64,000 nucleotides of DNA from Nonomuraea longispora (GTDB lineage Bacteria > Actinomycetota > Actinomycetes > Streptosporangiales > Streptosporangiaceae): contig NZ_SMJZ01000010.1 of assembly GCF_004348345.1 (NCBI RefSeq), forward strand, positions 1-64,000. Direction: 5' to 3'. Below the pieces are notes generated by a model. That model was not told where the DNA came from, did no database searches, and saw nothing but the letters and a program-made list of their open reading frames with translations. Position numbers and translations under genes: made by a program. This document shows, piece after piece, positions 48,742 through 56,372 of the stretch (positions are counted from its first letter, which is position 1; the number at the start of each line of letters is the position of its first letter).

Positions 48742-50817
48742 CTATGAGGTGGGCGTGGCCAGATCCCGACTTGTCGTGGATCCGCCACTCGTGGACGGCC
48801 GACCGGACGGCCCCGGGTCACCGGCCCAGGGGACGGCGACCGTGGCGGCGGGTGAGCGGCCGTACTCCGTGGAAACCGCCTCCACCTCGATCGTCGTGCT
48901 CGTCTCGGCGCCGGCCCGGTCGAGCCGGGGCACGAAGTAGGCGTCGTTGGGCGTGGCCCCCAGGTACGTACGCCCGCCACCCGGATCGCGCCGGTAGACG
49001 TCGTAGTGGTGCACCTTGCCGCGCGAGCCGGTCCAGGCCAGCCGGAGCGACTTGCGGTCGTCCGACACGTCCGTGACGCCGAGCACGGTGAGCCCGGAAG
49101 GCGCGGACGGCCGGTCCACGGCCCCGTCGTACACGGCCAGCTGCCCGACCCGGATGTCGTAATCCTTGTTGACGCCCGTCGTCCGCAGCCCGATCTGGGC
49201 GATGGTCCGGCCCGCGTGGGCGGACAGGTCGATCGTCCTGCGCTCCCAACCTGTTCCGCGGGTGGAGCCCAGGTCGAACGTGGTGAACCTGGTGGGCGCG
49301 TCGGTGAAGGAGACCGCGGCCCGCAGGTGGGTGGGGCCCGCCGCGGGCGCTTTGACCACCACCGACATCTTCGTGTCCGCCGCCACGGGCAGGCGCGTCT
49401 GGTAGAGCCGTACGGTGTTGACGGCGTCGAGGCGGCCGGTGAGCCGCAGCGACGAGCCGCCCTCGTAGGCGTCGCCGAAGTCGATCGACGGGGTCAGCTC
49501 GGTGCCGCGCGAGCTGACGAGCCACTGGTAGGTGGGCGGCACGTCCTGCACGGACAGGTTGTTCCAGCCGCCGTCGCGCACGCGGACGCCGCCGACGTTG
49601 TAGAAGTCGCCGTGCCCGAGGTTGAACCCCGTCACGAACGGTTTGCCGGTGACCGGCGTCGACTCGGCGACGTAACGGGCCAGGCCCTTCCACGCCGGCG
49701 CCTTCTGCGCCGGCCCCTTTCCGGTCGGTGGGGTGGAGGTGTCCGACGGGTCGCCGTTGGCGCCGACCCAGAAGCGGGAGTCCCTGGCCCGGAAGTCGGC
49801 GGGGCCCGACGACGACCGCCACGTCCACTCCGGGCGGTATATGCCGAGCGAGGCGGCGTGCGGCCGTCCCGCGGGGAACAGCGCTTCCCACGGCACGTCC
49901 GTGTCGTAGCCGTCGGCCTCGGTGTCGATGCCGGCGTACAGCTCGTGCTCGTCCCTGCCGAGGCTTCTGGCCAGCGCGCGTGACGACCGAAGCTTCGCGG
50001 CGTCCCATCCGAAGTCGAGGAACATCGAATCCGCCACCCGCCCGGGGTCGTTGAGGAAGGCGTCGTTGGCCGGGGTGAGCGCCTCCTGCCAGTCGACCGC
50101 GCCGCTCTCGGTCATGGCGTCGTACCACATGAACTCGACCGGACCCTTGGCGCGGGCGTACTTCATGAGCGAGCGCAGCTCGGCGGCCAGCGCGGCGTCA
50201 CCGCCCTCCGTCTCCTGGTTGATGAACCAGCCGTCGAACCCGTGGTGCTCGGCCACCTGGACCAGCTTGTCGGCGACCGGGTAGGAGCGGCCGCGCTTCT
50301 CGACGAAGTCGCGCACCCACTGGAGCTGCCCGCCGAAGACCTCGGGCGGGAAGAAGACGGTGCCGTACACCTTGACGCCGTTGCGGTGTGCCGCGTCGAT
50401 GACGGTGGGGTTCGGCGCGAGGATCAGCCCCTCGGCCGAAGAGCCGCCCCAGAAGACCAGCGTGTCGACGTACTGCCAGTGGCCGAAGGCGTAGTAGTCG
50501 GCGTCCAGCGAGCCCTGCGACGGGTTGTCCGAGGTGGGGGCGAACGACACGAGCGAGACGACGCCGCCCTCGCCCGCGCGGGCGTGAGGGTTGGCCTTCA
50601 GCGCCGGGTTCTGGGCGCGCGGCCGCAGCGGCACGCGGGAACGGTTGAACCTCGCGTCGGGGTCGGTGGCCGGGTCCCAGTCGAGGATCGTCTTCGGGAA
50701 CCAGTAGGAGGCGTAGGGCTGGTCGCCCGTCGCCGCCAGTGCCGGGCGGGCGGGTGCGGTGAGCAGGGCCGCCGCGACCGTGACCGCGCAGAGCATCGGT
50801 AACAGCCTGCGTCGCAT
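48742..50817 (-). CDS. Secreted GH85 endo-beta-N-acetylglucosaminidase
   Basis: The 691-residue enzyme has a Sec signal peptide (MRRRLLPMLCAVTVAAALLTAP, cleavage near ALA at 26-28) and a GH85 barrel: WFPKTILDWDP, VFWGGSSAEGLILAPNP, VKVYGTVFFPPEVFGGQ, and the catalytic pair Asn200 and Glu202 in GWFINQETEGG. Family members cut the GlcNAc-beta-1,4-GlcNAc core of N-glycans by substrate assistance. Residues about 410-570 form a beta-sandwich, and a fibronectin-like domain follows (SGLTVLGVTDVSDDRKSLRLAWTG). It would free N-glycans from glycoproteins outside the cell. GGAG five bases before ATG. It follows the GH5 gene on the same strand. Confidence 0.92.
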   Translation of the reverse strand: MRRRLLPMLCAVTVAAALLTAPARPALAATGDQPYASYWFPKTILDWDPATDPDARFNRSRVPLRPRAQNPALKANPHARAGEGGVVSLVSFAPTSDNPSQGSLDADYYAFGHWQYVDTLVFWGGSSAEGLILAPNPTVIDAAHRNGVKVYGTVFFPPEVFGGQLQWVRDFVEKRGRSYPVADKLVQVAEHHGFDGWFINQETEGGDAALAAELRSLMKYARAKGPVEFMWYDAMTESGAVDWQEALTPANDAFLNDPGRVADSMFLDFGWDAAKLRSSRALARSLGRDEHELYAGIDTEADGYDTDVPWEALFPAGRPHAASLGIYRPEWTWRSSSGPADFRARDSRFWVGANGDPSDTSTPPTGKGPAQKAPAWKGLARYVAESTPVTGKPFVTGFNLGHGDFYNVGGVRVRDGGWNNLSVQDVPPTYQWLVSSRGTELTPSIDFGDAYEGGSSLRLTGRLDAVNTVRLYQTRLPVAADTKMSVVVKAPAAGPTHLRAAVSFTDAPTRFTTFDLGSTRGTGWERRTIDLSAHAGRTIAQIGLRTTGVNKDYDIRVGQLAVYDGAVDRPSAPSGLTVLGVTDVSDDRKSLRLAWTGSRGKVHHYDVYRRDPGGGRTYLGATPNDAYFVPRLDRAGAETSTTIEVEAVSTEYGRSPAATVAVPWAGDPGPSGRPSTSGGSTTSRDLATPTS

Positions 50818-50832
50818 CTGATCTCCTCTCGT

Positions 50833-50892
50833 TGCCGGTCTCAGTGCCGGTCTCAGTGCCGGACTCGGTGCCGGACTCGGTGCCGGACTCGG
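50833..50892. repeat. Five 12-bp tandem repeats
   Basis: Two copies of TGCCGGTCTCAG (50833-50856) and three of TGCCGGACTCGG (50857-50892), followed by a degenerate sixth unit. The array fills the gap between the GH5 stop and the GH85 start on the same strand. Confidence 0.95.
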
Positions 50893-50901
50893 TGCCGGGG
50901 T

Positions 50902-52131
50902 TCAGTGCCGGTCGAGCACCGTGTCGATGCCTCTGGCCGCCAGGTCGGCGGGGTCGGCGGCGCGGGCGGCAGTGACGATCGCCAGCGGCCCGTCCTGGCG
51001 CAGCCGCACCCACGCGGCGTGGAACGCGCTGCCCGGCGCGACCTCCGCGCGGCGCTCCGGCTCGGCCCTGAGGTCCACGTCGCAGACCAGCGCCCGGCGG
51101 CGCGCGGCCCTGTCACGCCGTTCCTTGACGGCGGCGGCCAGCTCCCTGGCCGCCGGTTTGGGCCGGTGGTCCACGGTGAACAGGCCGAGGTCGTACTCGC
51201 GCTCGGGGAAGTCGGCGAGCGAGCGGTCGAGGTCGTGGGAGCACCACCAGGTGACGCCCCACAGGGCGGGGTTGGGGGTGACGGCCTCCAGCAGCCGGCT
51301 CACGAACGCGGGCGCGTCGGGCTCGGGCACGTCGGGCCTGGGCGCGCCGACCTCCTGCAGCCAGACCGGCCTGGACGGGTCGGGCGAGGTGGCCGCGGCC
51401 AGCTCCACCAGGTAGTCGGCGTGGGTGACGGTGGCCGGGCCGAGCGGGCCGTCGATGGCGGACACGCCGTTGAACACCCACGAGTGCACGGTCGTCAGGT
51501 CGCCGAGGTCGACGTTGTCGGCCGGGTGGAAGGGGTGTTCCGGGTCGTACCAGGTGGCGTCGTACAGCGAGTGCAGGGTGAGCAGGCCGGGGGCGGCGGC
51601 GCGGGCCGTGCCGAGCAGTTCGGCGGCCCAGCTCCTGGAGTCGCCGAACGTGGTGGGGTTGGCCGGGTAGAGGTTGTTGACCTCGTTGCCGAGGGTCACC
51701 GCGAAGACGTTGTCGCGGGTGACGATCTCCCTGGTGAGCGTGTCGACGTACGTCACCAGGCCGGCGCGGACGTCGGGGTCGGTGAACAGGCCGCGCCGGT
51801 GCCAGGTGAGCACCCATGACGGCAGGAAGTCGAAGCTGGACAGGTGTCCCTGCAGCAGGTCCACGGCCACGGACAACCCGAACTCCGCGGCGGCGTCGAT
51901 CACGGCGAGCAGGTCGTCGATCCCGCGCCGCCTGATGAGCGTGCGGTTGGGCTGGATCCACGGCCAGACCGGGAACACCCGGACGTGGTCGAGCCCGATG
52001 CCCGCGAGGTCCTCGAAGTCGCGGCGGGCGGCGTCGGCCGGCTGGTCGAGCCAGCCGTAGAACCAGCCGGACGAGGGCACGTAGTTCGCACCGAAGCGGA
52101 GCGGGCCGGGGTTGTGGTGCGGCAGGGGCAC
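50902..52131 (-). CDS. GH5 beta-mannosidase-like enzyme (probably subfamily 18)
   Basis: The 409-residue cytosolic TIM-barrel hydrolase has acid/base Glu150 in TLGNEVNN and nucleophile Glu260 in VWLQEVGAP. Its GANYVPSSGWFYGWLD start, LQGHLSSFDFLPSWV loop and GVTWWCSHDLDR end resemble GH5_18 beta-mannosidases of bifidobacterial N-glycan loci, which split Man-beta-1,4-GlcNAc. No signal peptide is seen, so it works on imported sugar. GTG 52131 has GGAGG six bases upstream. The last 60 residues are a family-unlike tail ending in the tandem repeat. Promoter with LacI operator lies upstream; GH85 follows. Confidence 0.82.
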   Translation of the reverse strand: MPLPHHNPGPLRFGANYVPSSGWFYGWLDQPADAARRDFEDLAGIGLDHVRVFPVWPWIQPNRTLIRRRGIDDLLAVIDAAAEFGLSVAVDLLQGHLSSFDFLPSWVLTWHRRGLFTDPDVRAGLVTYVDTLTREIVTRDNVFAVTLGNEVNNLYPANPTTFGDSRSWAAELLGTARAAAPGLLTLHSLYDATWYDPEHPFHPADNVDLGDLTTVHSWVFNGVSAIDGPLGPATVTHADYLVELAAATSPDPSRPVWLQEVGAPRPDVPEPDAPAFVSRLLEAVTPNPALWGVTWWCSHDLDRSLADFPEREYDLGLFTVDHRPKPAARELAAAVKERRDRAARRRALVCDVDLRAEPERRAEVAPGSAFHAAWVRLRQDGPLAIVTAARAADPADLAARGIDTVLDRH

Positions 52132-52219
52132 GCGGGTCCTCCATGGGGTGAACCGTCCCCGCGAAGGTGCTCCCCCGGCGGAGGCGCATCCCCGTCCCGG
52201 GGTCGAGCCGATCACCGAG

Positions 52220-52248
52220 ACCCTAAACCGCTTTAGTCACCTTGCCAA
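52220..52248 (-). promoter_or_regulatory. Promoter of GH5-GH85 with LacI operator in the spacer
   Basis: On the minus strand TTGGCA (52243-52248), a 17-nt spacer and TAGGGT (52220-52225) form a promoter that overlaps the 3' end of the LacI gene. CTAAAGCGGTTTAG (52223-52236) covers the spacer and the start of the -10. It matches the site before the importer operon at 13 of 14 positions. Confidence 0.6.
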
Positions 52249-53262
52249 GAGCGGGGGCGCGGTGCTCTGCCGGACGACCAGCCGCGGGGTGCCGGTCTTG
52301 ACCACGCGCCTGGCGCCCGGGTCGGCGATGACCTCGAGCAGCACGTCGGCCACCTGGCCGCCGAGCGCGACGGTGTCGCGCGACAGCGAGGTGATGCTCG
52401 GGTGGGTGACCCTGGTGAGCACCGAGTCGTCGAAGGCCACGATGGACAGCTCACCCGGCACGGCCACGCCCATCTCCCCCGCCACGCCCAGCCCGGCCAG
52501 CGCCATCACGTCGCTGTCGTAGACGACGGCGGTCGGGCGGGTGCCGCGCGACAGCAGCGTCCTGGTGGCCGCCGCCCCCTCGGCGTCGCTGAAGTCGGTC
52601 GGCAGCGAGACCGCGTCCACCAGGCCGAGCCGCTTGACCGAGTCGCGCAGCGCGCGCATGCGCCGCTGGGTGTGGCGCAGCCCCGGCAGCCCCGCGACGT
52701 GGGCGACGCGGCGGTGCCCGAGCGCCGCCAGGTAGTCGACGACCGACACCATCGCCTCCCGGTCGTCGGCCCACACGCTGGCCAGCGCGCCGTGCCGGCC
52801 GGGACCGCCCAGCACGACGGCGGGCACGCCGAGCTCCTCCAGCGCGGCGAAACGAGGGTCGCGGACCTTGGGGTCGACGAGGATGAACCCGTCCACGCGG
52901 TGCGCGGAGGTCCACTCCCTGTAGACCTCGATCTCGGCCTCGGAGTCCTCGACCACCAGCAGGTGCATCGCCACCTGCTGGCGTGACAACCTCGCCTGCA
53001 GACCGGACAGGAGCTGGGCGAAGAACGGCTCGACGCCCAGCGTGCTCGCGGGCCTCGCGATCACCAGTCCCACCGCCTCGGCCCTGGCGCCGCCGAGCGC
53101 CCTGGCGGCGCTGTGCGGGCGCCAGTTCATCTCCCTGGCCACCTCCAGGATGCGGGCCCTGGTCGCCTCGCTGACGCCGGGACGCCCGTTCAGCGCGAAC
53201 GACACCGCGCCCTTGGACACCCCGACCCGCTGCGCGATGTCGGCGATCGTCGGTCGGCCCAC
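52237..53262 (-). CDS. LacI-family regulator of the N-glycan genes
   Basis: The 341-residue repressor has the LacI helix-turn-helix (TIADIAQRVGVSKGAVSFALNG), hinge with RPHSAARALGG, and a sugar-binding core (VEPFFAQLLSGLQ; LGHRRVAHVAGLP; SIVAFDDSVLTRVTHPSITSLSRD). CG-centred operators CTAAANCGNTTTAG lie both before GH5 and before the sugar importer, so it most likely represses both in the absence of a glycan-derived inducer. GTG 53262 has AGGAG seven bases upstream. Confidence 0.9.
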   Translation of the reverse strand: MGRPTIADIAQRVGVSKGAVSFALNGRPGVSEATRARILEVAREMNWRPHSAARALGGARAEAVGLVIARPASTLGVEPFFAQLLSGLQARLSRQQVAMHLLVVEDSEAEIEVYREWTSAHRVDGFILVDPKVRDPRFAALEELGVPAVVLGGPGRHGALASVWADDREAMVSVVDYLAALGHRRVAHVAGLPGLRHTQRRMRALRDSVKRLGLVDAVSLPTDFSDAEGAAATRTLLSRGTRPTAVVYDSDVMALAGLGVAGEMGVAVPGELSIVAFDDSVLTRVTHPSITSLSRDTVALGGQVADVLLEVIADPGARRVVKTGTPRLVVRQSTAPPLLAR

Positions 53263-53299
53263 GCATCCGCTCCTTTCCTCACAGTCCGGCCACACCCTA

Positions 53300-53350
53300 T
53301 TGACAGCGGAGTCTAGCCCGGTGAATAGTCCGGCAACTAGAGCGGTTTAG
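53300..53350 (+). promoter_or_regulatory. Promoter and LacI operator of the first sugar importer
   Basis: TTGACA (53300-53305), an 18-nt spacer and AATAGT (53324-53329) predict a start near 53336. The operator CTAGAGCGGTTTAG (53337-53350) follows directly, a typical block to transcription. Confidence 0.6.
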
Positions 53351-53367
53351 TACCGAAGGAGAGCGTC

Positions 53368-54642
53368 ATGCGAAGGTACTGGGCAGGACTGGCCGTGCTG
53401 GCGGTCGCGATCGCGGGATGCGGTCTGGGTGGCGCGGAACCGGACTCGGCCGCGCCGGTCACGAACGTCACCGGCGAGGTGAAGGGCAAGGTCAGTCTCC
53501 AGACGTGGGCGCTCAAACCGAAGTTCACCGACTACGTGCAGGGCGTCATCGACGGCTTCGAGAGGCAGTACCCGGGCGCCGAGGTGGAGTGGCTGGACCA
53601 GCCCGCCGAGAGCTACTCGGAGAAGGTGCTCACCCAGGCGGCCGGCGGCTCGCTGCCCGACGTCGTCAACCTGCCGCCCGACTTCGCCTTCCCGCTGGTC
53701 GAGCAGGGCATGCTGCTGGACGTCGGCCAGGCCGACCGGCAGCTGGCCGACGTCTACGTCCCCGGCGGCCTGGAGGCCTACCGCTATCCCGGCGCCCAGG
53801 GCACGTACGGCTACCCGTGGTACCTCAACACCGACGTCAACTACTGGAACTCCGAGCTGCTCACCGAGAACGGCCTGGACCCCGAGAAGCCGCCCGCCAG
53901 CCTGGACGAGCTCATCTCCCAGGCCAGGACGCTGAAGGAGAAGTCGGGCGGCAAGGTTCATCTGATGAGCCGCAAGCCGGAGCTGAGCGACCTGGTCAAC
54001 GCGGGCGTGCCCGTGATGTCGCCCGACGGGACGCGCTTCGTCTTCAACACCCCGGAGGCGGTCGCGCTGCTGGACAGGTACCGCGAGGCGTACAAGGAGG
54101 GGCTGCTGCCGCGCGGCGTGCTGACCGACACCTACGCCGGCAACGCCAAGCTGTTCACCGAGGGCGCGGTCGCCTGGACGACCGCCGGCGGCAACTTCAT
54201 CACGAGCCTGGCCACCGACAACCCGACGCTCGCGCCCAAGGTCGTGCCGTCGCCCGCGATGGGCACCCCGCCGCTCTACGTGCAGGGCCTGGCCATCTCC
54301 AAGGCCACGAAGAACGCGCCGGCCGCGCTCGCCCTGGCCCGCTGGGTGACCAACGCCGAGAACCAGGCCGCCTTCGCCCACCTGGTCAACGTCTTCCCCA
54401 GCACCAAGGCCTCGGCGAACGACCCGTTCTTCAGCAAGAGCGACGGCACCAGGTCGGGCGACGCCAAGGTGATCGCGTTCACGTCGCTGGCCGAGGCCAA
54501 GATGCTGGAGCCGGTGCAGGTCACCGACGCGATGAAGAAGTTCGTACGGCAGCAGTTCGCGCTGGCGATCAACGGTGAGGCGACCTCCAAGGAGGCGCTG
54601 GACGCCGCCGTGGCCAAGTGCGACGAGCTGCTCAAGAGCTGA
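53368..54642 (+). CDS. Sugar-binding lipoprotein of ABC importer 1
   Basis: The 424-residue exported protein belongs to family 1 carbohydrate-binding proteins. The lipobox AIAGC lipidates Cys18. Typical segments: VSLQTWALKPKFTDYVQGVI, FERQYPGAEVEWLD, YGYPWYLNTDVNYWNSEL. GGAG six bases before the ATG. With the two permeases it would take up an oligosaccharide, by context a high-mannose or trimmed N-glycan released by GH85. Confidence 0.9.
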   Translation: MRRYWAGLAVLAVAIAGCGLGGAEPDSAAPVTNVTGEVKGKVSLQTWALKPKFTDYVQGVIDGFERQYPGAEVEWLDQPAESYSEKVLTQAAGGSLPDVVNLPPDFAFPLVEQGMLLDVGQADRQLADVYVPGGLEAYRYPGAQGTYGYPWYLNTDVNYWNSELLTENGLDPEKPPASLDELISQARTLKEKSGGKVHLMSRKPELSDLVNAGVPVMSPDGTRFVFNTPEAVALLDRYREAYKEGLLPRGVLTDTYAGNAKLFTEGAVAWTTAGGNFITSLATDNPTLAPKVVPSPAMGTPPLYVQGLAISKATKNAPAALALARWVTNAENQAAFAHLVNVFPSTKASANDPFFSKSDGTRSGDAKVIAFTSLAEAKMLEPVQVTDAMKKFVRQQFALAINGEATSKEALDAAVAKCDELLKS

Positions 54643-55514
54643 TGACCCACCACCGCTGGTTCACACCGTGGCTGCTGGTCGCGCCGGCCGCGGTCTGGTT
54701 GTTCGCCTTCTCCGTCTGGCCGTCGATCAACACACTGGTCCTGGCGTTCACCAACGCCAGGCCGCTCGGCGGCGAGCACTTCACCGGCCTGGCCAACTTC
54801 GGCCGCGCCCTGAACGACGACCAGCTCGCCGACGCGCTGGTCAACAGCATCGTCTACATGCTGGTGTGCCTTCCGCTGCTCACGCTGCTGCCGCTGCTGA
54901 TCGCGATCCTGGTGGAGAAGAAGCTGCCGGGCATCATGTTCTTCCGCACCGCCTTCTACACCCCCGTGGTCGCCTCGGCCGTGGTGGTCGCGCTGATCTG
55001 GGGCTGGCTGCTGGACGACCGCGGCCTGGTGAACGGCTTCGCGCAGTGGCTGGGCGTGATCGCGGCACCGGTGCCGTTCCTGACCGACCGGTGGCTGCTG
55101 CTGTTCAGCGCGATCAGCCTGACCGTCTGGAAGGGGCTGGGTTACTACATGATCATTTATCTGTCGGCGCTCGGCAACGTCCGGCGCGAACTGCACGAGG
55201 CCGCGGCCGTCGACGGCGCGGGCCCGGTGCGGCGCTTCTGGAGCGTCACGGTGCCCGGCGTGCGCAACACGATGCTGCTGATCTCCGTGCTGGTGTCGGT
55301 CTCGGCGCTGCGCGTCTTCTCCGAGCTGTACGTGCTGTCGAACGGCACCGGCGGCCCCGGCGGCAGGGACATGTCGCTCGTGATGCTCATCCAGCTCTAC
55401 AGCCGCGGCTTCACCGGCCACCTCGGCTACGCCTCCGCGCTCAGTCTGGTGCTGCTGGCCGTCACCATCGGGCCGATGCTCCTGCTGCTGCGGCTCAACA
55501 GGAAGGCGGCCTGA
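54642..55514 (+). CDS. Sugar ABC permease 1 (MalF class)
   Basis: The 290-residue membrane protein has about six spans and the EAA loop LHEAAAVDGAGPVRRFWSVT near residue 185. Start overlaps the binding-protein stop by one base (TGATG). Pairs with the next permease. Confidence 0.9.
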   Translation: MTHHRWFTPWLLVAPAAVWLFAFSVWPSINTLVLAFTNARPLGGEHFTGLANFGRALNDDQLADALVNSIVYMLVCLPLLTLLPLLIAILVEKKLPGIMFFRTAFYTPVVASAVVVALIWGWLLDDRGLVNGFAQWLGVIAAPVPFLTDRWLLLFSAISLTVWKGLGYYMIIYLSALGNVRRELHEAAAVDGAGPVRRFWSVTVPGVRNTMLLISVLVSVSALRVFSELYVLSNGTGGPGGRDMSLVMLIQLYSRGFTGHLGYASALSLVLLAVTIGPMLLLLRLNRKAA

Positions 55515-55554
55515 CATCAACACCGTCTCCGCCCGCGAGAAGGCGCTGCGTTAC

Positions 55555-56346
55555 GTGCTGCTCCTGCTCGTGCTCGTCCTGACCGTCTCGCCGTTCCTGT
55601 GGCAGCTGTCCACCTCGCTGAAGAGCCTCCAGGAAGACATCTACACCCGGACGCCGAGCTTCCTGCCCCAGCAGCCGACGCTCGCCAACTACGCCGAGGT
55701 GGCCGAGACCATCCCCGTGTGGTCGTACGCGGCCAACTCCCTGGTCGTGGCCGCCATCGTGGTCGCGGGCAACGCCGTAGGCGCCACGATCGCCGGGTTC
55801 GCCCTGGCCAAGCTCCGTTTCAGGGGCGCGAAGCTGCTGCTCGGGCTGTTCCTGGCGACGCTGGTGCTGCCGGGCGAGGTGACGATCGTCTCGCAGTACG
55901 TCACCGTCCGCTCGCTCGGCCTGGCCGACACCTTGCTGGGGGTGGCGTTGCCGGGCGCGATCGGGATGCTTAACGTGCTGTTGATGCGTACAGCGTTTCA
56001 GGCGATCCCCCGGGAGATGGACGAAGCCGCGATCATCGACGGGGCGACGGCGTGGCAGCGGCTGCGCCACATCGGCCTGCCGAACGTGCGCGGCATGCTC
56101 AGCGTGGTCACGATCTTCGCGTTCATCGGGGCCTGGGACGACTTCCTGTGGCCGCTCATCGTCCTGACCGACCCCGCCAACTACACTCTCACGGTCGGCC
56201 TGCAGTATTTGAACGGCACGTTCAGCGCCAACCCGCGGCTGATCGCGGCGGGCACGATGATCTCGTTCCTGCCGATCATGATCGTTTTCGCGGTCCTCCA
56301 GCGTTTCTTCTTCAAGGGCGTGGAGGAAGGCGCCATCAAAGGCTGA
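55555..56346 (+). CDS. Sugar ABC permease 2 (MalG class), start uncertain
   Basis: The 263-residue protein (from GTG 55555) has six spans and the EAA loop MDEAAIIDGATAWQRLRHIG. The family normally has a short charged segment before the first span. Here that segment (NTVSAREKALRY) is in frame upstream but begins with ATC at 55516, exactly where an ATG would be expected, one base after the previous stop. No other start lies between. Either translation starts at the GTG, giving a trimmed N-terminus, or ATC is used, or a base was misread. Confidence 0.85.
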   Translation: MLLLLVLVLTVSPFLWQLSTSLKSLQEDIYTRTPSFLPQQPTLANYAEVAETIPVWSYAANSLVVAAIVVAGNAVGATIAGFALAKLRFRGAKLLLGLFLATLVLPGEVTIVSQYVTVRSLGLADTLLGVALPGAIGMLNVLLMRTAFQAIPREMDEAAIIDGATAWQRLRHIGLPNVRGMLSVVTIFAFIGAWDDFLWPLIVLTDPANYTLTVGLQYLNGTFSANPRLIAAGTMISFLPIMIVFAVLQRFFFKGVEEGAIKG

Positions 56347-56372
56347 CCATCCCCTTTTGTTAGGAGTCCCTG

